Shown here piece after piece: positions 43,207-52,688 of a stretch of 64,000 nucleotides of DNA (position 1 is the stretch's first letter; the number at the start of each line of letters is the position of its first letter). The translations under genes and the position numbers were made by a program. The notes under the pieces are model-generated. The model saw nothing but the letters and a program-made list of their open reading frames with translations, searched no databases and was not told where the DNA came from. The stretch is from assembly GCA_945861275.1 (NCBI GenBank), contig CAMATZ010000003.1:1-64000 (forward strand), written 5' to 3'. This DNA is from Bordetella parapertussis (GTDB taxonomy: Bacteria; Pseudomonadota; Gammaproteobacteria; Burkholderiales; SG8-41).

Positions 43207-44220
43207 ATGAAACTCTGGCTGGCCGTCGCGGCAACGGCAGCGACGATAGCGGCGGCACAGGTGTGCGCGCAGGATGCGGCCACGCTGGATGCGCTGGAGT
43301 GGCTCAGGAAAATCGCGGATTCGTCGCGCACGGTCAGTTATTCGGGCACCTTTGTGTATCAGCACGGCAGTCGCGTGGAAACCTCGCGCGTGGTGCACTA
43401 TGTGAACCAGGCAGGCGGTGTGTTCGAGAAGCTCGAAACCCTGGACGGCCCGCCGCGTGAAATTATTCGCGCCAATGACCATGTCACCGCGTACATTCCC
43501 GATGCGCGGGTGGTGCTGATCGAGCGTCGCAGCACGCGGCACATGCCGGTGATGCTTCCGGAAAACCTTTCCGATCTGACGCAGCAGTATGACGTGCGCA
43601 AACTCGAAGCCGACCGCATGGGTGGCTTTGAGTGCGTGTGGATCGCTGTGTCGCCCAGGGATAAATTGCGCTACGGGCGCAAGTTTTGCGCGGAGTTGAA
43701 TTCGGGCCTGCCGTTGCGCGCGCAGGTGTTTAATGAACACACAAAAATTATTGAATCGTTTGGGTTTTCTCAATTGTCGTTGGGTGGAAAATTCAGCCGT
43801 GATCAGGTGACCTCACGTTATGAAAAGCGTGCGCAGGTGCAGAAGTGGCGGGTGGATCAGTCGGCGCTGGACGTTATGGAACAAGCTGCGGACACCGGCT
43901 GGACAGTGAGCAATCTGCCCGCGGGTTTTCGTAAATCAATGGAAGTCAAACGCACCATCGCCGGGCGCCCGCTGGCGATACCGCATCTGGTGTACTCCGA
44001 CGGTCTGGCGGCGATTTCCGTATTTGTCGAGCCCAAAATGCGTGAACTGACAGCAAAGCCCCTGACCAATCAGGGTGCTATCCATATATACAAGCGCACG
44101 CTCGGCGAGCACGTGGTGACAGTGCTGGGCGAGGCGCCCGCGGCAACGGTGATGCAGTTCGCGAATTCGATGGAAGCCAGAAACGCAACAAACGCGGTGC
44201 CTGCCCAAAAGCCTCAGTGA
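43207..44220 (+). CDS. rseB: Periplasmic sigma-E regulator RseB/MucB
   Basis: This 337-residue protein has a signal peptide (residues 1-21, ending VCAQDAA). The MucB/RseB lipoprotein-sensor pattern follows: LEWLRKIADSSRTVSYSGTFVYQHGSRVETSRVVHYVNQAG, then LDGPPREIIRANDHVTAYIPD. The C-terminal domain carries GWTVSNLPAGFRKSMEVKR and HLVYSDGLAAISVFVE. It protects RseA from cleavage in the periplasm. The ATG at 43207 is chosen because the signal peptide starts there; it has no visible Shine-Dalgarno sequence and follows a pyrimidine-rich repeat. Translation could depend on coupling to rseA. Confidence 0.92.
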   Translation: MKLWLAVAATAATIAAAQVCAQDAATLDALEWLRKIADSSRTVSYSGTFVYQHGSRVETSRVVHYVNQAGGVFEKLETLDGPPREIIRANDHVTAYIPDARVVLIERRSTRHMPVMLPENLSDLTQQYDVRKLEADRMGGFECVWIAVSPRDKLRYGRKFCAELNSGLPLRAQVFNEHTKIIESFGFSQLSLGGKFSRDQVTSRYEKRAQVQKWRVDQSALDVMEQAADTGWTVSNLPAGFRKSMEVKRTIAGRPLAIPHLVYSDGLAAISVFVEPKMRELTAKPLTNQGAIHIYKRTLGEHVVTVLGEAPAATVMQFANSMEARNATNAVPAQKPQ

Positions 44221-44247
44221 ACACGTTAATCGAAAACAGGAAAATCC

Positions 44248-45645
44248 ATGCTTAGAAAAGTGCTCGTACTATTGTGTCTGTTGCTGCCGATTAACGCAGC
44301 CGCGCAACTGCCGGACTTTACAGACCTGGTGGAGAAGCAGGGGCCGGCGGTGGTTAACATCAGCACTACACAGGCGTCATCGCGCAATCCGCTGGCGCAG
44401 CAGTTCCCCAATGTGCCGGAGGACGATCCGTTCTTTGAATTTTTCCGCCGCTTCATGCCCAATCAACCGGGCGGGCCGCGCGAGTTTCAGTCACAGTCGC
44501 TGGGATCCGGTTTCATTATCACTGCGGACGGCTACGTAATGACCAATGCCCACGTGGTGCAGGCGGCCGATGAAATCACGGTGCGCCTGACCGACAAGCG
44601 CGAATTCAAAGCCAAGGTGATCGGCTCCGACCGGCGCACCGACGTGGCGCTGATCAAGATTGAAGCTACAGGATTGCCGGTGGTCAAATTCGGCGATCCG
44701 ACGCGGCTCAAAGTGGGTGAATGGGTGGTCGCCATCGGTTCTCCGTTTGGTTTTGATAACACCGTAACGGCGGGCATTGTGAGCGCCAAGGGCCGCTCAT
44801 TGCCGCAGGAAAATTTCGTGCCGTTCATCCAGACCGATGTGGCGGTCAATCCCGGCAACTCCGGTGGGCCCTTGTTCAATATGCGCGGCGAAGTGGTGGG
44901 CATCAATTCGCAGATCTACAGCCGCACCGGCGGCTTCATGGGGCTGTCATTTGCCATACCCATCGATGTGGCGAATGATATCGCGCAGCAGTTGCGCGCC
45001 TCGGGCAAGATTACGCGCGGCCGCATCGGCGTGGTCATCCAGCCGGTCACCAAGGAGCTTGCCGACGGCTTTGGTTTGCCCAAGTCGGTGGGTGCGCTGG
45101 TTAACTCCGTAGAAAAAGGCGGCCCGGCCGAAAAAGCAGGGATTGAAGCGGGCGATGTGATTTTACGCTTTGACGGCAAGCCGATAGCGGCGTCCGATGA
45201 TCTGCCGCGCATCGTTGGCGGCACCCGGCCCGGTTCCAAGGTCACGGCGCAGGTTTGGCGCAACAAGGCATCGCGCGATGTGCAGGTCGTTGTAGCCGAA
45301 CTACAGGAAGATACGCGCGCGGGACGCGGCGGGCGTGGCGCGCCGAAACCACCGGCGGCGGCACCGACAGTGTATGGCATGAGTCTTGCGGACCTGACCG
45401 ACGCGCAACGCAGGGAGCTCAAGGTTGAGCACGGTGTGATGGTCGGCGAAGTGCAGGGCGCCGCTGCGCGCGCGGGCATGCGCAAGGGCGATGTGATTCT
45501 CGCGGTGAACAATCTGGACGTGAAGTCAGTCGAGCAGTTCAATCAAATGATGGGGCAGTTCGACAAAGGACGCATCGTGGCACTGCTGGTGCGCCGCGGT
45601 GCGAACTCGCTGTACGTGCCGTTCAGACTCGATGCGGGTAATTAG
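44248..45645 (+). CDS. mucD: Periplasmic serine protease MucD/DegP
   Basis: This 465-residue HtrA-family protease/chaperone has a signal peptide ending NAAAQLP. The catalytic triad is His102 (TNAHVV), Asp132 (RTDVALIKI) and Ser215 (NPGNSGGPLF). Two PDZ domains follow, about residues 250-350 and 370-460 (GALVNSVEKGGPAEKAGIEAGD; GVMVGEVQGAAARAGMRKGD). A Gly/Arg/Pro linker lies between them (TRAGRGGRGAPKPP). It degrades misfolded periplasmic proteins, and its place after rseB is the usual one in the RpoE operon. Confidence 0.95.
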   Translation: MLRKVLVLLCLLLPINAAAQLPDFTDLVEKQGPAVVNISTTQASSRNPLAQQFPNVPEDDPFFEFFRRFMPNQPGGPREFQSQSLGSGFIITADGYVMTNAHVVQAADEITVRLTDKREFKAKVIGSDRRTDVALIKIEATGLPVVKFGDPTRLKVGEWVVAIGSPFGFDNTVTAGIVSAKGRSLPQENFVPFIQTDVAVNPGNSGGPLFNMRGEVVGINSQIYSRTGGFMGLSFAIPIDVANDIAQQLRASGKITRGRIGVVIQPVTKELADGFGLPKSVGALVNSVEKGGPAEKAGIEAGDVILRFDGKPIAASDDLPRIVGGTRPGSKVTAQVWRNKASRDVQVVVAELQEDTRAGRGGRGAPKPPAAAPTVYGMSLADLTDAQRRELKVEHGVMVGEVQGAAARAGMRKGDVILAVNNLDVKSVEQFNQMMGQFDKGRIVALLVRRGANSLYVPFRLDAGN

Positions 45646-45670
45646 GCGTGTGAAGCGTGAAGGGTGAGAG

Positions 45671-45913
45671 GTGCGTGTACTGACGGTGTACTCGCGTAAC
45701 TATTGCCATCTTTGCGACGACATGATCGCGGCCTTGCAGCAGTTGCAAGGCCGCTATGTTTTTGAAATCAAGGTGGTGGACGTGGATAGCGACGCTGCGC
45801 TGGAAACGCGCTACGGTGAACTGGTGCCGGTGCTTGAGACCGAGGGCCGCGAACTGTGTCACTATTTTCTGGATGAGCCGGCGGTTGCGGATTTTTTGGC
45901 GAAAACGCGATAA
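45671..45913 (+). CDS. Glutaredoxin-family (DUF836-like) small protein
   Basis: This 80-residue thioredoxin-fold protein has the redox motif C12-H-L-C15 (VYSRNYCHLCDDMIAALQQL). VDVDSDAALETRYGELVPVLETEG follows, where the cis-proline turn reads VPVL. The GTG at 45671 follows AGGGTGAGAG. This small protein is regularly found before lepA in betaproteobacteria. It ends 36 bases before a terminator hairpin. Confidence 0.85.
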   Translation: MRVLTVYSRNYCHLCDDMIAALQQLQGRYVFEIKVVDVDSDAALETRYGELVPVLETEGRELCHYFLDEPAVADFLAKTR

Positions 45914-45948
45914 AATACAAACGTTTACGATGTCCGATCATTCAAGCT

Positions 45949-45980
45949 GGGGCGCCCGGTAGTTGCGAGCGCCCCTTTTT
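45949..45980 (+). terminator. Rho-independent terminator after the rpoE-mucD-glutaredoxin block
   Basis: GGGGCGC (45949-45955) and GCGCCCC (45969-45975) form a perfect 7-bp stem around a 13-base loop, followed by TTTTT. It separates the stress operon from lepA, whose start is 29 bases downstream. The short distance also allows a role as an attenuator of lepA. Confidence 0.75.
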
Positions 45981-46008
45981 GTATTAGCGCACTTCTTTAG
46001 TTCTCCGC

Positions 46009-47799
46009 ATGAAACATATCCGCAATTTTTCCATCATCGCGCACATCGATCACGGTAAATCCACCCTGGCCGACCGCATTATTCAATTGTGCGGCGGATT
46101 GTCGGATCGTGAAATGGAAGCGCAGGTGCTCGACTCCATGGATCTGGAGCGCGAACGCGGCATTACCATCAAAGCGCAAACCGCGGCGCTGCAGTATAAA
46201 GCGCGCGACGGCACCCTCTATTGGCTGAACCTGATCGACACGCCGGGACACGTGGATTTTTCGTATGAAGTGTCGCGTTCGCTCGCGGCCTGCGAGGGCG
46301 CGCTGCTGGTGGTCGATGCGTCTCAGGGTGTTGAAGCGCAAACGGTGGCCAACTGCTACACCGCGATAGAACAGGGTGTTGAAGTGGTGCCAGTGCTGAA
46401 TAAAATGGATCTGCCGCAGGTGGATCCGGAACGCGTAATTACCGAGATCGAAGACATCATCGGCATACCGGCGCGGGATGCGGTCAAGGTCAGCGCCAAA
46501 ACCGGCGAGGGCGTGATCGACGTGCTCGAGGCCATGATCGCGCGCGTGCCGCCGCCCAGGGGCGATCCGGCGAAGCCGCTGAAGGCGCTGATTGTGGATT
46601 CGTGGTTCGACAATTATGTGGGTGTGGTGATGTTGGTGCGCATGGTGGATGGCGAACTGCGGCCCAAGGACAAGCTGCAGCTGATGTCCAGTAAAGCGAC
46701 TTACGGCTGCGAATCGGTGGGCATGTTTACACCCAAGGCGCGCCCGCGTGAGCGGCTGTCGGCGGGCGAAGTGGGTTTTGTGATTGCAGGCATCAAAGAG
46801 ATCAACGCCGCCAAGGTGGGCGATACCCTTACGCTCGCCGACAATCCCGCAACCGAAGCCTTGCCCGGTTTCAAGGAAATCAAACCGCAGGTGTTTGCCG
46901 GGCTCTACCCCGTGGAATCGAGCGAATACGACGCCTTGCGCGACGCGCTGGAAAAGCTGCAGCTGAATGATTCATCGCTGCGTTACGAGCCGGAATCCTC
47001 TACCGCGCTGGGTTTCGGCTTTCGCTGCGGATTTTTGGGGCTGCTGCATATGGATATTGTGCAGGAGCGGCTGGAGCGCGAATACGGCATGTCGCTGATT
47101 ACCACGGCGCCAACGGTGATTTATCAGGTGTTGCTGTCCGGTGGCGAAGTGATCGAAATTGAAAATCCGTCGAAGCTGCCGGAAGCATCCAAAGTCGCGG
47201 AAATTCGCGAACCGATTATCAAGGCGTCGATACTGACGCCGCAGGAATACGTCGGCGTGGTGATTACGCTGTGCACACAAAAGCGCGGCGTGCAGCGCAA
47301 TATGCAGTACCTGGGGCGGCAGGTGATGTTGACCTATGAAATGCCGCTGAACGAAGTGGTGATGGATTTTTTCGACAAGCTGAAATCAGTTTCACGCGGT
47401 TACGCTTCGCTGGATTATGATTTTCTCGAGTACCGCGCCGGCGACATGATCAAGCTCGATATTCTGATCAACGGTGAAAAAGTGGATGCGTTGTCGCTGA
47501 TTGTGCACCGGGAAAATTCGCAGTATCGCGGGCGTGATCTGGTGACGCGCATGCGCGGGCTGATTCCGCGGCAGATGTTCGATATTGCCGTGCAAGCGGC
47601 CATCGGCTCGCATATCATTGCGCGCGAGACGGTGAAGGCACTGCGCAAGAATGTGCTTGCCAAGTGCTACGGCGGCGATATTTCGCGCAAGAGGAAATTG
47701 CTCGAAAAACAAAAAGCCGGGAAAAAACGCATGAAGCAGGTGGGGAACGTGGAAATTCCGCAGGAAGCGTTTCTGGCGATTCTGCAGGTTGATAAGTAG
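46009..47799 (+). CDS. lepA: Elongation factor 4 (LepA)
   Basis: This ribosome-associated GTPase has 596 residues. G1 is [12 protein letters not shown]; the switch I region holds [10 protein letters not shown]3 is DTPGHVDF and G4 is NKMDLP. The middle domains carry [23 protein letters not shown], and the LepA-specific C-terminal domain reads [27 protein letters not shown]. It precedes lepB in the usual order. No ribosome-binding site is clear (TTCTTTAGTTCTCCGC). Confidence 0.96.
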   Translation: MKHIRNFSIIAHIDHGKSTLADRIIQLCGGLSDREMEAQVLDSMDLERERGITIKAQTAALQYKARDGTLYWLNLIDTPGHVDFSYEVSRSLAACEGALLVVDASQGVEAQTVANCYTAIEQGVEVVPVLNKMDLPQVDPERVITEIEDIIGIPARDAVKVSAKTGEGVIDVLEAMIARVPPPRGDPAKPLKALIVDSWFDNYVGVVMLVRMVDGELRPKDKLQLMSSKATYGCESVGMFTPKARPRERLSAGEVGFVIAGIKEINAAKVGDTLTLADNPATEALPGFKEIKPQVFAGLYPVESSEYDALRDALEKLQLNDSSLRYEPESSTALGFGFRCGFLGLLHMDIVQERLEREYGMSLITTAPTVIYQVLLSGGEVIEIENPSKLPEASKVAEIREPIIKASILTPQEYVGVVITLCTQKRGVQRNMQYLGRQVMLTYEMPLNEVVMDFFDKLKSVSRGYASLDYDFLEYRAGDMIKLDILINGEKVDALSLIVHRENSQYRGRDLVTRMRGLIPRQMFDIAVQAAIGSHIIARETVKALRKNVLAKCYGGDISRKRKLLEKQKAGKKRMKQVGNVEIPQEAFLAILQVDK

Positions 47800-47828
47800 C
47801 GTGATGACAGAGATACGGTGATAGCGCG

Positions 47829-48737
47829 ATGAATTTTGCCTTGATTATGTTTTTACTGCTGGTGATTACCGGCTTGGTGACGCTGGCGGAAAAGTATTTT
47901 TTCAGGCCCCGCCGCGAGGCCGCCGCCGCGGCCGCGGTGGCCACGCTCGAGGCGCAGGCCGGCCGGCCGGACACCCCCAGGGATGAAGAAACCCTGGCGC
48001 GCACGCGTGACGAACTGCGCGATTCGCATTCACGTCAGCCGTGGTGGATCGAGTACCCGGTGAGTTTTTTTCCGGTGATACTCATCGTGTTCCTGCTGCG
48101 TTCTTTTTTGGTGGAGCCGTTCAAGATTCCTTCCGGCTCGATGCTGCCGACGCTGTTGATCGGCGATTTCATACTCGTCAATAAATTCACCTACGGCGTG
48201 CGCATTCCCATTATCAACAAAAAAATCGCCGATTTGAATAATCCGCAGCGCGGCGATGTGATGGTGTTTCGCTTCCCTGAGGATACCTCGCTGGATTACA
48301 TCAAGCGCGTGGTGGGCACCCCGGGTGATACCGTGGCCTATCTTGACAAGAAATTGACGGTGAATGGCGTTGAAGCCAAGCTCACGCCGGGGGGTGATTA
48401 CAGCTATGTCGAAGGCAGCCTCAATTTCATCTCCACCCAGCTTCACAGGGAAACCTTTGATGCGGGCGACCACACCATTCTTGTGCAGCAGGACATGCCG
48501 CCGCTGCATCTGGGCGGTGTGAAGCAATTTCCGTTTCGAGAAAATTGTGTCTACAATGACGCGGGCTTCACCTGTAAAGTCCCGCAGGGCCATTACTTCA
48601 TGATGGGCGACAACCGGGACAGCAGCAGCGACAGCCGTTACTGGGGTTTCGTGCCGGACCGGAATATCGTCGGCAAGGCGTTCCTGATCTGGTGGAATTT
48701 TGATGAATTAAAGCGTATCGGTACATCGATCAACTAA
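47829..48737 (+). CDS. lepB: Signal peptidase I
   Basis: This inner-membrane protease removes signal peptides. It has 302 residues with two N-terminal membrane helices (about 2-20 and 76-94). The catalytic serine is in KIPSGSMLPTLLIGD (S104) and the lysine is in YIKRVVGTPGD (K159). The late motif GDNRDSSSDSRYWGFVP is intact. It lies 29 bases after lepA. Confidence 0.95.
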   Translation: MNFALIMFLLLVITGLVTLAEKYFFRPRREAAAAAAVATLEAQAGRPDTPRDEETLARTRDELRDSHSRQPWWIEYPVSFFPVILIVFLLRSFLVEPFKIPSGSMLPTLLIGDFILVNKFTYGVRIPIINKKIADLNNPQRGDVMVFRFPEDTSLDYIKRVVGTPGDTVAYLDKKLTVNGVEAKLTPGGDYSYVEGSLNFISTQLHRETFDAGDHTILVQQDMPPLHLGGVKQFPFRENCVYNDAGFTCKVPQGHYFMMGDNRDSSSDSRYWGFVPDRNIVGKAFLIWWNFDELKRIGTSIN

Positions 48738-48758
48738 CCGCGCACACGGGAGACAGCT

Positions 48759-49118
48759 ATGAGCAAAAACAGGCAGGCCGGATTATCGATGTCGGGGTTT
48801 TTGTTGTGGTGCGTTCTTCTTTCGGCCGGTGCGCTGCTCGCATTCAAGCTGGTGCCGGCTTATACGGAAAACCAGACCATTCAAAAGCATTTACGCGCCA
48901 TTGCCTCCGATTCCAACTTCGCCAGCGGCAATCGCAAGGAAATCGAATTGGCCTTCGAAAAGCGCGCAGGTATTGATCGCATCGAGGCGATCAGCGCCAA
49001 GGAAATTGTGCTTGAGAAGGGCGCCGGCGGCATCAGCCTCAGCGCAAGCTACACCACACGTATTCCGCTGGTGTACAACATCAGCGCGTGCATGGACTTC
49101 AATCCGAAGTCGAAGTAG
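48759..49118 (+). CDS. DUF4845 family membrane protein
   Basis: This 119-residue protein has a short polar N-terminus with GLSMSGFLLWCVLLSAGALLAFKLVPAY (membrane helix about residues 12-33). A soluble region follows that fits the DUF4845 pattern (ENQTIQKHLRAIA, then KRAGIDRIEAISAKEIVL and YTTRIPLVYNISACMDF). It regularly lies between lepB and rnc in betaproteobacteria. The function is unknown. Confidence 0.85.
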   Translation: MSKNRQAGLSMSGFLLWCVLLSAGALLAFKLVPAYTENQTIQKHLRAIASDSNFASGNRKEIELAFEKRAGIDRIEAISAKEIVLEKGAGGISLSASYTTRIPLVYNISACMDFNPKSK

Positions 49119-49169
49119 CTGTGATGCGCGGCGCGAAGGCGCCAGCCCACGAACCGCGTGTCGTTCGCA

Positions 49170-49853
49170 ATGTCGCTTGAGCGATTGCAACAAAGCATCG
49201 GCTACGCGTTCAACGACCGTGAATTGCTGCGCCGCGCGCTGACGCATCGCAGTTACAGCGCGCAACACAATGAACGTCTCGAGTTTCTGGGGGACAGTGT
49301 GGTGAATTGCGCGATCGCGCTGGCGCTGTATCAAAGGTTTCCCGAACGGCCCGAGGGCGAGTTGTCGCGATTGCGCGCCAGCCTGGTCAGCCAGCCCGCA
49401 CTGGCCGCGCTGGCTGAAAGCCTGGACCTCAGCCGCTATCTGGCATTGGGCGATGGCGAATTAAAGAGTGGCGGCGCGCAACGGCCTTCCATATTGTCGG
49501 ATACGCTCGAAGCTGTATTGGGCGCGGTGTTGCTCGACGGTGGATTTGACGCCGCCTGCCGGGTGGTGGAAGGGATTTTCAAGGCATCATTGGCTTGCAT
49601 TGACCCGGAAACCACCGGCAGGGATGCCAAGACACTGCTGCAGGAATTCTTGCAGCACAAGCATCTGTCACTACCGCACTATGCCGTTGCCGCAGTCCGC
49701 GGCGAGGCGCATCAACAGGAGTTCGAGGTGGAGTGCGTGATTGAGAGCCTCAATCTGCGCGCGAGCGGCAGGGGCAGCAGCCGGCGCCGCGCCGAGCAGG
49801 ATGCGGCGCGGCAGGTCTACGAACTGGCCAACGCGAGTCAGCCGCATGACTAG
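49170..49853 (+). CDS. rnc: Ribonuclease III
   Basis: This double-strand-specific RNase has 227 residues from the ATG at 49170; a GTG at 49158 is the alternative. The signature HNERLEFLGDSVV holds the metal-binding Glu/Asp, and SDTLEAVLGAVLLDGGF the second acidic pair. The double-stranded-RNA-binding domain (about residues 155-222) reads DAKTLLQEFLQHKH through GRGSSRRRAEQDAARQVYE. It overlaps era by 8 bases. Confidence 0.94.
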   Translation: MSLERLQQSIGYAFNDRELLRRALTHRSYSAQHNERLEFLGDSVVNCAIALALYQRFPERPEGELSRLRASLVSQPALAALAESLDLSRYLALGDGELKSGGAQRPSILSDTLEAVLGAVLLDGGFDAACRVVEGIFKASLACIDPETTGRDAKTLLQEFLQHKHLSLPHYAVAAVRGEAHQQEFEVECVIESLNLRASGRGSSRRRAEQDAARQVYELANASQPHD

Positions 49854-50745
49854 CGCACCGACGCGCAGTGGTTATGTTGCCATTGTCGGGCGTCCCAACG
49901 CCGGCAAATCCACCTTGCTCAACGCGCTGATCGGGCAGAAGATCAGCATTACCTCGCGCCGCCCGCAGACCACGCGCCAGAACATTTCAGGCATCGTCAC
50001 CCGTGAAAACGCGCAGCTGGTGTTTCTCGATACCCCCGGATTTCAAACCGAGTATCGCAGCGGGCTGACCCAGGCGATGGCTCGCGGATTGACCAGCGCC
50101 GTGGCGCAGGCGCAGGCGGTGCTGTGGCTGATCGATGTGACCGCGCGCGAGCCTCTGGACAACGCGCTGTTTGAACATCTGCAAGCGTGCCCATCGCTGG
50201 TCATCGCACTCAACAAGATAGACAGAGTAGCCAATAAAAACCAGATACTGGCGACTATTCAATTGCTGGATGCGGCGTATCACGCGCAGGCCATAGTGCC
50301 GATATCCGCGCAGAGCCGCCTGCAACTCGACACCCTGCTGGACGCGCTCACGCCGTTGCTGCCGCAGCAGGCGTTTTTGTATGCGCCGGAAGAAATCACC
50401 ACCGCCAGTGTGCGCAATCTGGCGGCAGAAATAATTCGCGAAAAACTGTTTCGTTTGCTGGGCCAGGAACTGCCGTACTCGACCGCGGTGGACATTGAAT
50501 CATTCGAGGAAAAACCGGGGCGCACCGTCCTCACACGTATCAGCGCGGTAATCCTGGTGGACAGGCCCGGACAAAAAGCCATCGTCATCGGCAAGGGCGG
50601 CGAAAAGCTCAAAGAAATCGGCACCGCCGCGCGCAAGGATATCGAAGCACTGGTGGGCAACAAAGTGTTTCTGCAATTGTTTGTCAAGGTGAAGCAGGCG
50701 TGGGCGGATGATCGCGGCATGCTGCAGCGCCTTGGGTTGCCCTGA
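49846..50745 (+). CDS. era: GTPase Era
   Basis: This 299-residue GTPase binds 16S rRNA during 30S maturation. G1 is GRPNAGKSTLLNALIG, G3 is DTPGF, G4 is NKID. The C-terminal KH domain holds VDRPGQKAIVIGKGGEKLKEIGTAARKDIEALVG. The ATG at 49846 lies inside the rnc end, giving an 8-base overlap and translational coupling. A longer frame starting in rnc lacks the family's N-terminus. Confidence 0.95.
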   Translation: MTSAPTRSGYVAIVGRPNAGKSTLLNALIGQKISITSRRPQTTRQNISGIVTRENAQLVFLDTPGFQTEYRSGLTQAMARGLTSAVAQAQAVLWLIDVTAREPLDNALFEHLQACPSLVIALNKIDRVANKNQILATIQLLDAAYHAQAIVPISAQSRLQLDTLLDALTPLLPQQAFLYAPEEITTASVRNLAAEIIREKLFRLLGQELPYSTAVDIESFEEKPGRTVLTRISAVILVDRPGQKAIVIGKGGEKLKEIGTAARKDIEALVGNKVFLQLFVKVKQAWADDRGMLQRLGLP

Positions 50746-50754
50746 CATTCGCAT

Positions 50755-51501
50755 ATGGTTTCCACACCCGGCACCCGGCACAAGGAACAAGCGGGCTATG
50801 TGCTGCACAGTTACCCGTATCAGGAAACCAGCCTGATCGTCGAGGTGTTCACGCGCGAATTCGGGCGCGTGGGGATGGTGGCCAAAGGCGCGAAACGCCC
50901 GCATTCGCCGCTGCGCAGCGTGCTGATGCCGTTTCACGCGCTGTCACTCGATTGGTCGGGCCGTTCCGAACTGAAAACCCTGCGCGCGGCGGAATGGCGC
51001 GGGGCTTTCCGGCTGCTCGGCGGGCGCGCACTGATCTGCGGGTTTTATCTCAACGAATTGTTGCTCAAACTGCTGCATCGCGATGACCCGCACGATGCCT
51101 TGTTCGACGCCTATGAACAAACGCTGCACGCCTTGTTAAGCAGCACGGATCATGCGGTGATTCTGCGCTGCTTTGAAAAGCGACTGTTGCGTGAACTCGG
51201 TTACGCATTGATACTCGATGGTGATGCCGAAACCCGGCAACCGCTGCAAGCCGAACGCCGCTATCAATACATCATCGAGCGCGGTCCGGTAGCGGTGGAT
51301 GCGCGGCAAGCGGAGAACCAGCGCCACGACAGCGGGTTAGAATTGCTGGGACAAACCTTGATCGACATGCACCAGGACAACTACGCTTCTCCGGTTACGC
51401 AGCAGCAAAGCAAGAGCCTGATGCGGCTGCTGATCGGACATTATCTGGGCAATCAAACGCTGCACAGCCGGCAGTTGCTGATCGATTTGCAGGAGTTGTA
51501 A
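50755..51501 (+). CDS. recO: DNA repair protein RecO
   Basis: This 248-residue protein has the N-terminal OB-fold pattern YVLHSYPYQETSLIVEVFTREFGRVGMVAKGAKRPHSPLRSVLMPF and the helical domain with ICGFYLNELLLKLLHRDDPHDALF. It loads RecA with RecR at single-stranded gaps. The start ATG follows the era stop by 9 bases. No zinc-binding cysteine cluster is present, as in many proteobacterial members. Confidence 0.92.
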   Translation: MVSTPGTRHKEQAGYVLHSYPYQETSLIVEVFTREFGRVGMVAKGAKRPHSPLRSVLMPFHALSLDWSGRSELKTLRAAEWRGAFRLLGGRALICGFYLNELLLKLLHRDDPHDALFDAYEQTLHALLSSTDHAVILRCFEKRLLRELGYALILDGDAETRQPLQAERRYQYIIERGPVAVDARQAENQRHDSGLELLGQTLIDMHQDNYASPVTQQQSKSLMRLLIGHYLGNQTLHSRQLLIDLQEL

Positions 51502-51508
51502 AACGCGC

Positions 51509-52279
51509 ATGACACACAGCCCCACACGATTAAGCGTCAATCTCAACAAAGTCGCGCTGCTGCGCAATTCACGCAATTTGGGTATTCCGGGCGTGGTGCG
51601 CGCGGGGATGATGGCGCTCGACGCCGGCGCGCACGGGCTCACCGTGCATCCGCGCCCGGATGAACGTCACATACGTCCGCACGATGTGTTTGAGCTTGCT
51701 GAACTGGTGCGCTCACGCGGCACGATCGAATACAACATCGAGGGCAATCCGTTTGACAATCTGCTCGATTACGCACGCAAAGTGCGGCCGCATCAATGCA
51801 CGCTGGTACCGGACGATGCCGCGCAATTTACTTCGGATCACGGCTGGGACCTGTCGCCTGAGGCAGGCGACGCACAGCGCTTGCGGCCCATCGTGGCTGA
51901 GTTGAAAGCGCTGCGCATACGCGTGAGTCTGTTCATGGACGCCGAGCCGCAGCACATGGCGCTGGCCGCTGAATTGGGCGCTGATTGCGTCGAACTTTAC
52001 ACCGAGCCCTATGCTAAAGCGCAAGGCACGCCGGATCAGGATCAGGTGATTGCGCGCTACGCGGCGGCGGCGGACGCCGCCCGCGCTGCCGGTTTGCTGG
52101 TGAACGCGGGGCATGATCTGAATCGCGCGAATCTGGCGCCGTTTGTGGCGGCGGTGAAGCCCCTGGCGGAAGTGTCCATTGGGCACGCGCTGATTGCTGA
52201 CGCGTTGGAATGGGGGCTATCCAGGACGGTTCAAGAATATCTGGCAGCCATTGAACGCGGTAACAGGGGTGAGGCATGA
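51509..52279 (+). CDS. pdxJ: Pyridoxine 5'-phosphate synthase (atypical sequence type)
   Basis: This TIM-barrel enzyme makes pyridoxine 5'-phosphate from 1-deoxyxylulose 5-phosphate and 3-amino-2-oxopropyl phosphate. The 256-residue protein has LSVNLNKVALLRNSRNLG at the start and GAHGLTVHPRPDERHIRPHDV, where enterobacterial PdxJ has NIDHVATLR and DGITVHLREDRRHI. The second half holds SLFMDAEPQHMALAAELGADCVELYTEPYA and VNAGHDLNRANL (catalytic His). The phosphate and active-site histidine regions are kept, but the N-terminal Asp/His pair is Asn/Lys, as in members from other phyla. It overlaps acpS by 4 bases, in the usual gene order. Confidence 0.9.
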   Translation: MTHSPTRLSVNLNKVALLRNSRNLGIPGVVRAGMMALDAGAHGLTVHPRPDERHIRPHDVFELAELVRSRGTIEYNIEGNPFDNLLDYARKVRPHQCTLVPDDAAQFTSDHGWDLSPEAGDAQRLRPIVAELKALRIRVSLFMDAEPQHMALAAELGADCVELYTEPYAKAQGTPDQDQVIARYAAAADAARAAGLLVNAGHDLNRANLAPFVAAVKPLAEVSIGHALIADALEWGLSRTVQEYLAAIERGNRGEA

Positions 52280-52653
52280 TCTTCGGCATCGGTGTCGATC
52301 TGGTTGAAACGCCGCGTGTCGAACGCCTGCTCGCGCAATACGGTGAGCGTTTCGCGCGGCGCGTGCTGACCGAACTGGAATGGCCGGGTTACCACCGCAC
52401 CGGCAAACCGGTGTTGTTCGTCGCGAATCGTTTCGCCGCGAAGGAAGCGTTCTCGAAAGCGATGGGCACGGGTTTTCGATATCCGGTTACACTGCAAAAC
52501 ATCAGCGTGGTGCAAAACCAGGCGGGCAAACCCGGCTATGTGTTGAGCGCAGCGCTGACGGCGCTGATGCAGCAGCATGCCATCACCGGCCACCATCTCA
52601 CCATCAGCGACGAAAAGACCATGGCGTGCGCGGTGGCTATTCTTGAAAAGTGA
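52276..52653 (+). CDS. acpS: Holo-[acyl-carrier-protein] synthase
   Basis: This 125-residue enzyme moves phosphopantetheine from CoA to apo-ACP. It has GIGVDLVETPRVERLL with the metal-binding Asp, FVANRFAAKEAFSKAMGTG with Glu/Lys, and HHLTISDEKTMACAVAILE at the end. The ATG overlaps the pdxJ stop (ATGA). After the stop the DNA has short repeats of TTGAAAAGTGAGC. Confidence 0.93.
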   Translation: MIFGIGVDLVETPRVERLLAQYGERFARRVLTELEWPGYHRTGKPVLFVANRFAAKEAFSKAMGTGFRYPVTLQNISVVQNQAGKPGYVLSAALTALMQQHAITGHHLTISDEKTMACAVAILEK

Positions 52654-52688
52654 GCTTGAAAAGTGAGCTGGAAAAATAGAATTGAAAA

